Shown here piece after piece: positions 16,942 to 24,367 of a DNA stretch of 44,077 nucleotides. A program made the position numbers and the translations under genes. The notes under the pieces were generated by a model, which did not search any database, had not been told where the DNA came from, and saw only the letters and a program-made list of their open reading frames with translations. The stretch is from Saprospiraceae bacterium (GTDB lineage Bacteria > Bacteroidota > Bacteroidia > Chitinophagales > Saprospiraceae): assembly GCA_021299835.1 (NCBI GenBank), contig JAJTER010000011.1:1-44077 (forward strand), read 5' to 3'. The number at the start of each line of letters is the position of its first letter. The first letter of the stretch is position 1.

Positions 16942-18657
16942 GTGGAAGTAAATAATTTGAGAAGTAGAAACTGGTTCGCCAGGGAAGGTAAGGATGGCAT
17001 CATCTATAGGGCATGGATGAAAAACCAGGGAATACCCGCCCATCATTTTGAAGGTAAGCCAGTCATTGGTATTTGTAATACATGGAGCGAATTGACGCCT
17101 TGCAATGCGCATTTCAGAGAATTGGCTCAAAAAGTTAAAAATGGCATTTACGAGGCCGGAGGTTTTCCCGTCGAGTTTCCCGTTATGTCAACAGGGGAAA
17201 CTTTAATTAAACCTACCGCCATGCTTTATCGAAATCTGGTAAGCATGGACGTGGAGGAAAGTATTCGCGCAAATCCTTTAGATGGAGTAGTTTTACTTTG
17301 CGGTTGTGATAAAACGACGCCATCGCTAGTTATGGGCGCTTGTAGCGTCGATATTCCTACCATAGTGGTGAGTGGAGGTCCTATGCTAACAGGAAAATAT
17401 AAAGGGACAAATATTAGTACTTCCGATTTATGGCGTTTCAGTGAAGCCCAAAGAATGGGTGAAATCACTCAAAAGGATATGCAGGAGGTGGAAGCGGGTA
17501 TGTGCCGCAGTGCAGGTCACTGTGGCGTTATGGGCACTGCCTCAACCATGGCTTGTATGGTGGAGGCTTTGGGTCTGACCCTTCCAGGAAATGCTGCCAT
17601 TCCGGCTGTGGACTCCAATAGAAGAGTTTTGGCGCATCATTCTGGTATGCGTATTGTAGAAATGGTAAAGGAAAATCTGACCCTTTCAAAAATATTAACC
17701 AGAGAGGCTTTTGAAAATGCGATTATTGTGAATACGGCCATTGGTGGTTCCACTAATTTTGTTCTGCATTTACTGGCTATCGCGGGCCGTATTGGCGTCG
17801 ATTTGACCTTAGATGATATGAATAATTTAGCAAAGGATATTCCGTTATTGCTGAATTTACAACCTTCCGGAGAATATTTCATGGAAGATTTTTACTATGC
17901 CGGCGGACTTCCCGCTGTCTTGAAAGAATTGGATAAACATCTTCGTGGACAGGTAATTACCGTTAATGGTCATACGGTGAAGGAAAATTTCAGCTCTGCA
18001 AAATCTTATAATGATCGTGTAATCAGTCCTATAGATCAACCCGTAAATACGGTTTCTGGCGTGGCCGTGCTCAAAGGTAACCTATGTCCTGATGGTGCCG
18101 TGTTAAAACTCTCCGCTGCAAGTCCTGAATTGATGAAACATAAAGGTCAGGCAATAGTATTCGAAGATATTGACGATTATAAAAATAGGATTAATGACCC
18201 TGAGTTGCCTGCAACGGCCGACAGTGTGCTTGTACTTAAACAGGTAGGTCCAGTGGGTTATCCGGGCATGCCAGAGGTGGGAAATTTAGGTCTTCCTCCC
18301 AAATTATTGCTTGAAGGGGTACGGGATATGGTTCGTATTTCTGACGGAAGGATGAGTGGAACAGGTTTTGGTACCTGCATTTTACACGTGTCACCTGAAT
18401 CAGCAGTTGGTGGCCCTTTAGCTATCGTACAAGACGGAGATTGGATTGAACTGGACGTTTCCGCGCGAAGTCTTAATTTGTTGATCAGTCAGGAAGAGAT
18501 TAATGAGCGTTTGGCCAAAGCGCCCCAGTTTAACGGCATCGTAGATCGTGGATACGTTCGTTTACATCAAACGCACGTGGAACAAGCTCACCTGGGAGCA
18601 GATCTTGATTTTCTAAAAGGAGGCTCAGGCAGTAAGGTAACGAGAGATTCACATTAA
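16942..18657 (+). CDS. IlvD/EDD family dehydratase, sugar-acid type
   Basis: An iron-sulfur dehydratase of 571 residues. The start appears to be the GTG at 16942, 40 bases after the symporter stop: an in-frame TGA lies just upstream and the family block SRNWFAREGKDG follows at once. Cluster ligands are visible as Cys54 (TPCNAH), Cys122 (GCDKTTPS) and Cys194 (GHCGVMGTASTM), with the Mg-site Lys124. The C-terminal block GYVRLHQTHVEQAHLGADLDFL is typical of arabonate/xylonate/galactonate-type dehydratases rather than of biosynthetic dihydroxy-acid dehydratase. No ilvB/N/C neighbours are present. It should convert an aldonate to a 2-keto-3-deoxy sugar acid in the cytoplasm. The exact substrate cannot be read from sequence. 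Confidence 0.85.
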   Translation: MEVNNLRSRNWFAREGKDGIIYRAWMKNQGIPAHHFEGKPVIGICNTWSELTPCNAHFRELAQKVKNGIYEAGGFPVEFPVMSTGETLIKPTAMLYRNLVSMDVEESIRANPLDGVVLLCGCDKTTPSLVMGACSVDIPTIVVSGGPMLTGKYKGTNISTSDLWRFSEAQRMGEITQKDMQEVEAGMCRSAGHCGVMGTASTMACMVEALGLTLPGNAAIPAVDSNRRVLAHHSGMRIVEMVKENLTLSKILTREAFENAIIVNTAIGGSTNFVLHLLAIAGRIGVDLTLDDMNNLAKDIPLLLNLQPSGEYFMEDFYYAGGLPAVLKELDKHLRGQVITVNGHTVKENFSSAKSYNDRVISPIDQPVNTVSGVAVLKGNLCPDGAVLKLSAASPELMKHKGQAIVFEDIDDYKNRINDPELPATADSVLVLKQVGPVGYPGMPEVGNLGLPPKLLLEGVRDMVRISDGRMSGTGFGTCILHVSPESAVGGPLAIVQDGDWIELDVSARSLNLLISQEEINERLAKAPQFNGIVDRGYVRLHQTHVEQAHLGADLDFLKGGSGSKVTRDSH

Positions 18658-18946
18658 ATAAATTTTTATATCTCTCTTTGAATAGATAGTTGGCTCACTG
18701 TTTATTGAATTTATGGCATTTCAATGTATTGAAATGGTTTGGTGTAGGTGTATTGGAAGATGGCTTTATTTCTGAAATATTGTCGGGTATTTTATTCGTA
18801 TAGATTTTCTTTCCCATTTCAGTTTATAGTGTTTTGACAATCTAACAGGGATTTTAATGAGGACTTAAGGGAATTCGTGGTTGCTTTTTTATTGATGCTG
18901 AAATAAAGCTATGCCTTTCTTAATGACTTTGCAATAAACGCTTAAT

Positions 18947-20572
18947 ATGATTTTTAATATGCATATTCACAAAACTGCTCTTTACTCCGGTAGAATTCTT
19001 TTCCTCTTTTATTTGATTTTCTCGTTTGAAGCCACCCTTTTGGGACAGGATAAACCCAATATTATCTGGATTTCTGCAGAAGATATGAGCCCAAGATTAC
19101 CGGCTTATGGCGATTCAACCATCAAAACACCTCATATTTCCCGATTGGCAAAGGAAGGTATCATTTATGATCATGTTTATACCACAGCAGGGGTATGTGC
19201 GCCAAGTCGAAATGCCATCATTACGGGGTCCTACCAAACTTATAACGGGGGACATAATATGCGAACCTTAAACAATACTTATCCGGAACAAACAGGTCTT
19301 CCCAAATCGTACAGTGCGGTCATGCCTGCTGAAATACGTTGTTTTCCTGAGTATTTAAGGCAGCAAGGCTATTATACAACGAATAATAATAAAACAGATT
19401 ACCAGTTTGAAGCACCTCCAACCGCGTGGGACGAGGTTTCTAACAAAGCTACCTGGCGAAACAGACCCAAAGGAAAACCATTTTTTAGTGTCTTTAATTT
19501 TAATATCACGCACGAATCACAGATTTGGGCGAATGCAGATAAACCTTTACGGGTTGATCCCTTAAAAGTGTTGTTACCTCCATTTTATCCTGATAATCTT
19601 GTCGCCAGAACAGAAGTAGCCAGGCATTATTCTAATATTTCTACCCTGGATGATGAAATAGGTGTTTTATTAAAAAAGTTGGAAGAGGATGGGCTCCTTG
19701 ATAATACCATTATTTTTTTCTGGACAGACCATGGGGATGGTTTACCCTTCTATAAAAGAGAAATTTACAAAAGAGGCTTACATGTCCCTCTAATTATTAG
19801 ATTTCCCAATGGAAAAGGAGGGGGTGTCAGAGATTCTCGTTGGATCAGTTCGATTGATTTTGCACCAACGGTTCTTTCACTGGCGGGTATCAAAACGCCA
19901 AAGGGTTTGGCTGGTATTCCGTTTTTAGGTAAATATGCTAAAACAAAGGGAAGAGATATGGTTTTTGCCGCCAGAGATCGTCTGGATTCTCATTACGACA
20001 GGGTGAGAACGGTGCTTGCCCCCAAATATCAATATGTCAGGAATTATTTTCCTGAATTACCCCGATATATGGATTTGGAATATAGGAAACAACAACCATT
20101 AATGCGGAATATCCTAAAAATGAGGGAGGAAGGTACCTTGACAGGTTTTCAGAATCTATGGTTTGAAAAAACTAAACCTAAAGAAGAATTATACGATTGG
20201 GAAAAGGATCCTTTTGAATTGGTTAATTTGGCCGATGACCCAAAATATACAAGCATTCTCAAGAAAATGCGTCAGCAAATGGATGAATGGCAACAAAAAT
20301 TCCCTGATAAGGGTGGGGTACCTGAAAAGGAGCTGATAAAAGAATGGTGGAATGGCGATAATAAGCCTCCCATCACCGCATTACCCAAGGTGACGAAAAA
20401 AAATGGAAAACTGCAACTTGTTTGCCCAACAGTTGCTGCCTCTATAGGTTGGAGAAATAAAGGGGAAAAAAGTTGGAATATTTATAGTGAACCCATAAAT
20501 ACGCCAACTCAAACCATAGAATTTATAGCTATGAGAATTGGATATTTATCGAGTGAAATAGGAACTTATTAA
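18947..20572 (+). CDS. Secreted type I sulfatase
   Basis: A 541-residue sulfatase with a signal peptide (cut near LLGQ, residue 34); starts at 18947 or 18959 are both possible. The formylglycine motif is CAPSR at residues 84-88, the Cys-type signature, so activity needs a separate maturase not encoded here. Other site residues are in WISAEDMSP (metal Asp46), GGHNMRTL and WTDHGDG (about 259-265). The AEDMSPRLPAYGD opening resembles N-sulfoglucosamine-sulfohydrolase-like (heparan) sulfatases in Bacteroidota. It follows the deacetylase/symporter/dehydratase operon by 289 bases (18658-18946) that hold no recognisable gene or clear promoter. The context suggests use of a sulfated, possibly amino-sugar-containing, polysaccharide. 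Confidence 0.9.
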   Translation: MIFNMHIHKTALYSGRILFLFYLIFSFEATLLGQDKPNIIWISAEDMSPRLPAYGDSTIKTPHISRLAKEGIIYDHVYTTAGVCAPSRNAIITGSYQTYNGGHNMRTLNNTYPEQTGLPKSYSAVMPAEIRCFPEYLRQQGYYTTNNNKTDYQFEAPPTAWDEVSNKATWRNRPKGKPFFSVFNFNITHESQIWANADKPLRVDPLKVLLPPFYPDNLVARTEVARHYSNISTLDDEIGVLLKKLEEDGLLDNTIIFFWTDHGDGLPFYKREIYKRGLHVPLIIRFPNGKGGGVRDSRWISSIDFAPTVLSLAGIKTPKGLAGIPFLGKYAKTKGRDMVFAARDRLDSHYDRVRTVLAPKYQYVRNYFPELPRYMDLEYRKQQPLMRNILKMREEGTLTGFQNLWFEKTKPKEELYDWEKDPFELVNLADDPKYTSILKKMRQQMDEWQQKFPDKGGVPEKELIKEWWNGDNKPPITALPKVTKKNGKLQLVCPTVAASIGWRNKGEKSWNIYSEPINTPTQTIEFIAMRIGYLSSEIGTY

Positions 20573-20591
20573 CAGATAACAATTAAATAAA

Positions 20592-20624
20592 GAGGCTACC
20601 CTGACCTGCAGGATAGCCTCTTTC
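20592..20624. terminator. Bidirectional terminator between convergent genes
   Basis: GAGGCTA, C/A mismatch, CCTG, loop ACCTG, CAGG, TAGCCTC, with TTTC on the right and AAA on the left. It lies between the sulfatase stop (20572) and the end of the TonB receptor gene (20635), so it can serve both strands. The outer stem resembles the terminator at 5618. Confidence 0.85.
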
Positions 20625-20634
20625 TTGTTTATGT

Positions 20635-23055
20635 TTAGATTAAAACAGAAAACCCAATAATGGCATTAAAACCTGGTGCTACTATGCCAGAACTGTAGGT
20701 TCTATACCTTTGATTCGTTAAGTTTTCAAGGCCAATATTTAAGGTGCTAGATTTAAAAACGGTAAACATTCCTTTCATATTTAAAGTGTGCCAACTGGGT
20801 GAATATGGTTTTCCGTTTTCATCTTTGGCATAAATGGCTGGTTTTTGACGCTCCTCCTCGTTTAAATTTTCATAAGAAACGGAGGCGCTATAAACGGCAT
20901 AAAATTGAAGATGTATTTTTCCTTTTTTATAACCTAATGTACTCAATCCAAAAGCAGGTGCTGCATGTCGGGAATTAGTTGTTGCGCCATTGTTCAGTTC
21001 TTCTTTACCTATCTGGACATTATATCTGCTGGAGAGATAAAAACCCAAAGGCAAATCGATTTCGAAACCGGCATGAAAGCCATAAATTTCTGCAAAAGCG
21101 GCATTCTGTATGCTGTAGGCTTTACTCATTTTGCCATTATAAAGGATGCTATCTTTTCCATCCACTTTAGTTGCCCTGCGAACCATTGCATTTTGGAGAT
21201 AAGTATAATATCCAGTAAGATCTATTTTTAGCGAATTTCCAATTAATTTTGAAAGGTTAATTTCTCCATTATAGGCTATTTCAGCCGTTAAATCAATATT
21301 GGGAACAACTACTTCACCCGATACAACATCAAATAATTTACCCATATCATCTACATTTGGTGCCCGAAAACCTGTTGCTGCATTGAGGCTTATTTTGGTT
21401 TTATCATCAGGTGAAATGACAAGTCCTGCATTACCACTAAAGGCTCCGTTCTGGATATTCGTTGTTTTAAATGCAAAAGGGAAAAAGGCCAGATTGCGCG
21501 AAAAATCAGCCTCCATATTGAATAAATTATACCGAATACCCAGTTGTGCGGTATATTTTTTTGAAACAGGATATTGGTAATTTCCAAAAATGGCGTAGCT
21601 ATTCCACCGTGCCTGAGGATACCGGTCGGCGACTAAAATAGGTGCTTCTGTTTGTATGTTTTTAGCCGTTGCCTGAGAACGAACTTTGTTCCCAACAGAT
21701 TCCAAACCATAATAAAGAATGCCTTTTTTAAACGTTTTTTTCAAATCGATATTGATAGAAAGGGCATTTACCTTTTCAACTTGCGTCCTTAATCTATATC
21801 TGTTGCTACCCGAAAAATTTCTGTCTATTCTGCTTTCTTCAAAATATTGATGGGCCATTCGAAATGTTAAAGCGTCATACAAGAGATTATCCCCAAAATG
21901 CTGAACTGAAAAATGATTCATTTGCCAAATCTGTGGCCCATAATTCCAAACAGCTGAAACAGGCATTCCGGCAGTATTCACCTCTATCAGCCTGTCATAA
22001 CGCGGATAGGAAGTGGTAGCAGAACGATGAAATCCATATTGAATTTCCCATCTTTCTGAAGGCTTATACAAAAATTTTTGCATTACATTTTGTTGGTCAT
22101 AGCCGGAAGGTACTTGTATTCGTGGATTAGCATTTTGAATAATTTTATCCATATTTTCGACCTGATCTACATAGAATGGCCTCAGATAACTATCTGGGCC
22201 ATATTTTCCCATTTTTAAATCTCCAAATTGGTTGAAACTATAACTGGTAACGGAAGCAAGTTGCTTTGTCCCAATATGAAGTGTTCCATGTGTGGTTTCT
22301 TCTTTATTTGCGGAGGAATATCTCGAACTTATATTGGCATGGATATCCCATTTTTTGTCAACAGATAATCGCGGTTTAATGGTCTGAAAATTCATTACAC
22401 CTCCAATGGCATCACTGCCATAAATTACTGATCCGGGTCCAAATATAACCTCCGTATTCTCAATAGTAAATGGATCCAGTGAAATAACATTTTGAAGATT
22501 ACCCGCTCTGAAAATGGATGTATTCATTCTGACTCCATCTATAACATAAAGCAATCTGTTTGTTGAAAATCCTCTAATCATTGGGCTTCCACCTCCTTGC
22601 TGACTCTTTTGAATGGCAACTTCTCCCGATATTCCCAATAAATCAGCCGCCGTTTGGGGTTGTAATAATTGAACGTCACTGGTTGAAATGGTACGTATTT
22701 TTGACGGAATACCTTTTGACGATTCCTGCCATCTGGAGGCTGAAATCACCATTTCATCCAAAGTTATACCTGCTTCTTCCAGGTAAATGATAAATCCTTT
22801 TTCCTTTATAGATGAATAACTTTCAATAATGGGCTTAAATCCAAGGTAACGGATATCAATTTTTTCAGTTGTTATAAATGGAGAGAGATCTACCTGTCCA
22901 TTTTTGTTGGTTATTCCTTGAATATTTGGATTTTCACTGTGTAGAAGAACTGATTCCAACGGTACTTTTCCCTCTTTACTTAATATGGTGGCTGTCTGAC
23001 CATGTCCGATATGGATGAGGCCAAAAACCAAAAACCATGATAAGATTATCCTCAT
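20635..23055 (-). CDS. TonB-dependent receptor, heme/hemoglobin-type
   Basis: An 806-residue outer-membrane receptor. A signal peptide (1-19) is followed by a carboxypeptidase-regulatory-like domain (about 20-105, ending IRYLGFKP), a plug (about 110-235) and the barrel ending in a C-terminal aliphatic strand (FNAIIGFSVLI). The plug carries QQGGGSPMIRGFSTNRLLYV, DGVRMNTSIFRAGNLQNV and VIFGPGSVIYGSDAIGGV, the form seen in hemoglobin/transferrin/lactoferrin-type receptors. It has no STN domain and no sigma/anti-sigma partner, unlike the receptor at the left edge. It is the last gene of an operon with the two membrane or periplasmic proteins at 23101-24284. A heme or metal ligand is likely but not proven. 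Confidence 0.92.
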   Translation of the reverse strand: MRIILSWFLVFGLIHIGHGQTATILSKEGKVPLESVLLHSENPNIQGITNKNGQVDLSPFITTEKIDIRYLGFKPIIESYSSIKEKGFIIYLEEAGITLDEMVISASRWQESSKGIPSKIRTISTSDVQLLQPQTAADLLGISGEVAIQKSQQGGGSPMIRGFSTNRLLYVIDGVRMNTSIFRAGNLQNVISLDPFTIENTEVIFGPGSVIYGSDAIGGVMNFQTIKPRLSVDKKWDIHANISSRYSSANKEETTHGTLHIGTKQLASVTSYSFNQFGDLKMGKYGPDSYLRPFYVDQVENMDKIIQNANPRIQVPSGYDQQNVMQKFLYKPSERWEIQYGFHRSATTSYPRYDRLIEVNTAGMPVSAVWNYGPQIWQMNHFSVQHFGDNLLYDALTFRMAHQYFEESRIDRNFSGSNRYRLRTQVEKVNALSINIDLKKTFKKGILYYGLESVGNKVRSQATAKNIQTEAPILVADRYPQARWNSYAIFGNYQYPVSKKYTAQLGIRYNLFNMEADFSRNLAFFPFAFKTTNIQNGAFSGNAGLVISPDDKTKISLNAATGFRAPNVDDMGKLFDVVSGEVVVPNIDLTAEIAYNGEINLSKLIGNSLKIDLTGYYTYLQNAMVRRATKVDGKDSILYNGKMSKAYSIQNAAFAEIYGFHAGFEIDLPLGFYLSSRYNVQIGKEELNNGATTNSRHAAPAFGLSTLGYKKGKIHLQFYAVYSASVSYENLNEEERQKPAIYAKDENGKPYSPSWHTLNMKGMFTVFKSSTLNIGLENLTNQRYRTYSSGIVAPGFNAIIGFSVLI

Positions 23056-23100
23056 GGAAATGATTTAAACGTTACTAAAATGATAAATGGTACAAGGGCT

Positions 23101-23634
23101 TTAATAACGTAATCGGGGAGGCGGACTAAGAGATTGTACTAATAAGATATCCGTAAATGTACTGCTTGTAATAGGTTTATTACGCCCATTCTCAGAGGTT
23201 TCTACTCCGTTAAACGGAGTAAATATAAAATAGATTGATTTATAATAATCTGAAAATGTAAATGGAAAATGGTTTGCATGGTTTGAAGTATCTATCCCGG
23301 CATATAGCAGTTTTTGCTTATTTTTCTTAGTCGCCGTTTCAGCTTTATCCCACCAACAAAGGTATTGTAATGAATCCCCAACATCGGATACTTCAACCAC
23401 ATCATACATTTGGCCATTGTATTCAAATTCTTTATCATGTTCCCACTTTAGTAACTTAGGAATGTCTTTTTTTAAAAAAGTTAACTTAACCAATTCATTT
23501 TCAGGTATTCCTTCCACTAGTTTACGTTGTACGGCTTCTTGAATAACCTTTTGTTGAAGAGATAAATACAAATAGGTCCCATAAAATGGGGCAATGAAAA
23601 GAACCATGAAAAAAAAGGGAACTATTTTTTTCAC
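23101..23634 (-). CDS. Periplasmic anchored protein with C-terminal PPPR tail
   Basis: A 177-residue protein with an N-terminal membrane span (IVPFFFMVLFIAPFYGTYLYLSL) and no lipobox. A helical basic segment follows (QEAVQRKLVEGIPENELVKLTF), then a soluble domain with KWEHDKEFEYNGQMYDVVEV and the block LQYLCWWDKAETATKK. The tail ends SPPPRLRY. I recognise the general type as a small conserved protein found beside Bacteroidota TonB receptors, but no function is known to me. It ends 45 bases before the receptor start and begins 2 bases after the SdpI-like gene stop, so it is in the same operon. It may help the receptor or a metal-linked process (inference). Confidence 0.7.
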   Translation of the reverse strand: MKKIVPFFFMVLFIAPFYGTYLYLSLQQKVIQEAVQRKLVEGIPENELVKLTFLKKDIPKLLKWEHDKEFEYNGQMYDVVEVSDVGDSLQYLCWWDKAETATKKNKQKLLYAGIDTSNHANHFPFTFSDYYKSIYFIFTPFNGVETSENGRNKPITSSTFTDILLVQSLSPPPRLRY

Positions 23635-23636
23635 CT

Positions 23637-24284
23637 TTATTTACCTCGTTTATAATCGATGTAGGAATAAATAATAGGAATTAATGTGATGATCAGAAGG
23701 GTCACAATAAAAATAGGAAGAAATACTTTCTCATCACTTATGAGAATAGAGCCTAATAGCAGGGCTAAACCTCCAATAATCCAAACTTTTGATCCTAATT
23801 TATGGGTATTATACCAAACGCGTTCATCCTCTAACGTCCATGGTGTTCGGATGCCTATATAATAATTGGGTTTCATATCCTTAAAATAATTACCCAACAC
23901 GGCAAACAAACCACCGATAAATCCAAAAAGTATGGATGTGTTTGAAATTTTGCCGGCCAGACTAGTGTATAAAATATAAGTAGTAAGAATGGAGAAGAAA
24001 ACAGCCATCATAAATCTTATGGCATAATATTTATTATCCTCCAAGGAAAGGTTGTGTTTAGGATCAATTTGCGGAAGTACCAACATTAAAAAATAAATGC
24101 CTACACCCAAACTGCCTGGCAAAAAAATAAGAAATTGTTTAGATGACCAACCATCTGCCTCACCAGCCAAATTGAAATGGGTGGGTACAATATCGGGTAA
24201 TTGGTTCCATATTTTAAACAAGTAAACATAAGGAATGATTAAAAACAACCACAATATCAGTTCGCGATATACTTTTTTTGACAT
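23637..24284 (-). CDS. SdpI/DUF1648-type membrane protein
   Basis: A 215-residue integral membrane protein. The N-terminal DUF1648 block is WNQLPDIVPTHFNLAGEADGWSSK between two spans, and the SdpI-family block RTPWTLEDERVWYNTHKLGSK is near residues 145-165. Six spans are predicted. SdpI of Bacillus is an immunity protein and signal receptor for the SdpC toxin, but most family members have no proven role. Here it leads the operon for the periplasmic protein and the TonB receptor. A promoter with TTG and TATATTTG lies just upstream. Confidence 0.85.
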   Translation of the reverse strand: MSKKVYRELILWLFLIIPYVYLFKIWNQLPDIVPTHFNLAGEADGWSSKQFLIFLPGSLGVGIYFLMLVLPQIDPKHNLSLEDNKYYAIRFMMAVFFSILTTYILYTSLAGKISNTSILFGFIGGLFAVLGNYFKDMKPNYYIGIRTPWTLEDERVWYNTHKLGSKVWIIGGLALLLGSILISDEKVFLPIFIVTLLIITLIPIIYSYIDYKRGK

Positions 24285-24313
24285 AACTATGTCGTTTTGA
24301 TTATTTCCATAGT

Positions 24314-24341
24314 CAAATATAATGGTTAAAAGGGTTTACAA
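24314..24341 (-). promoter_or_regulatory. Promoter of the SdpI-like/TonB receptor operon
   Basis: On the minus strand TTG (24341-24339) is followed after 17 bases by TATATTTG (24321-24314), an exact TAnnTTTG match, 29 bases before the ATG at 24284. Confidence 0.5.
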
Positions 24342-24345
24342 TGTT

Positions 24346-24353
24346 TATATTTG
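24346..24353 (+). promoter_or_regulatory. -7 box of the GH65 gene
   Basis: TATATTTG, an exact TAnnTTTG match, 14 bases before the ATG at 24368. It supports that start over the ATG at 24341, which would lie upstream of the box. It forms a back-to-back pair with the minus-strand promoter at 24314. Confidence 0.4.
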
Positions 24354-24367
24354 TAAAAAAAGTTGAA

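Noticed and set aside
16942-18657. Biosynthetic dihydroxy-acid dehydratase (ilvD) for branched-chain amino acids.
   Set aside because: The C-terminal block and the neighbours (symporter, deacetylase, sulfatase) fit the sugar-acid branch, and no ilv genes are nearby; a final choice needs a phylogeny.
18658-18946. A possible gene or regulatory RNA in the gap before the sulfatase.
   Set aside because: No open frame with protein-like composition, no strong hairpin and only a 7 of 8 match to the -7 box (TGACTTTG near 18924) without a -33 partner.
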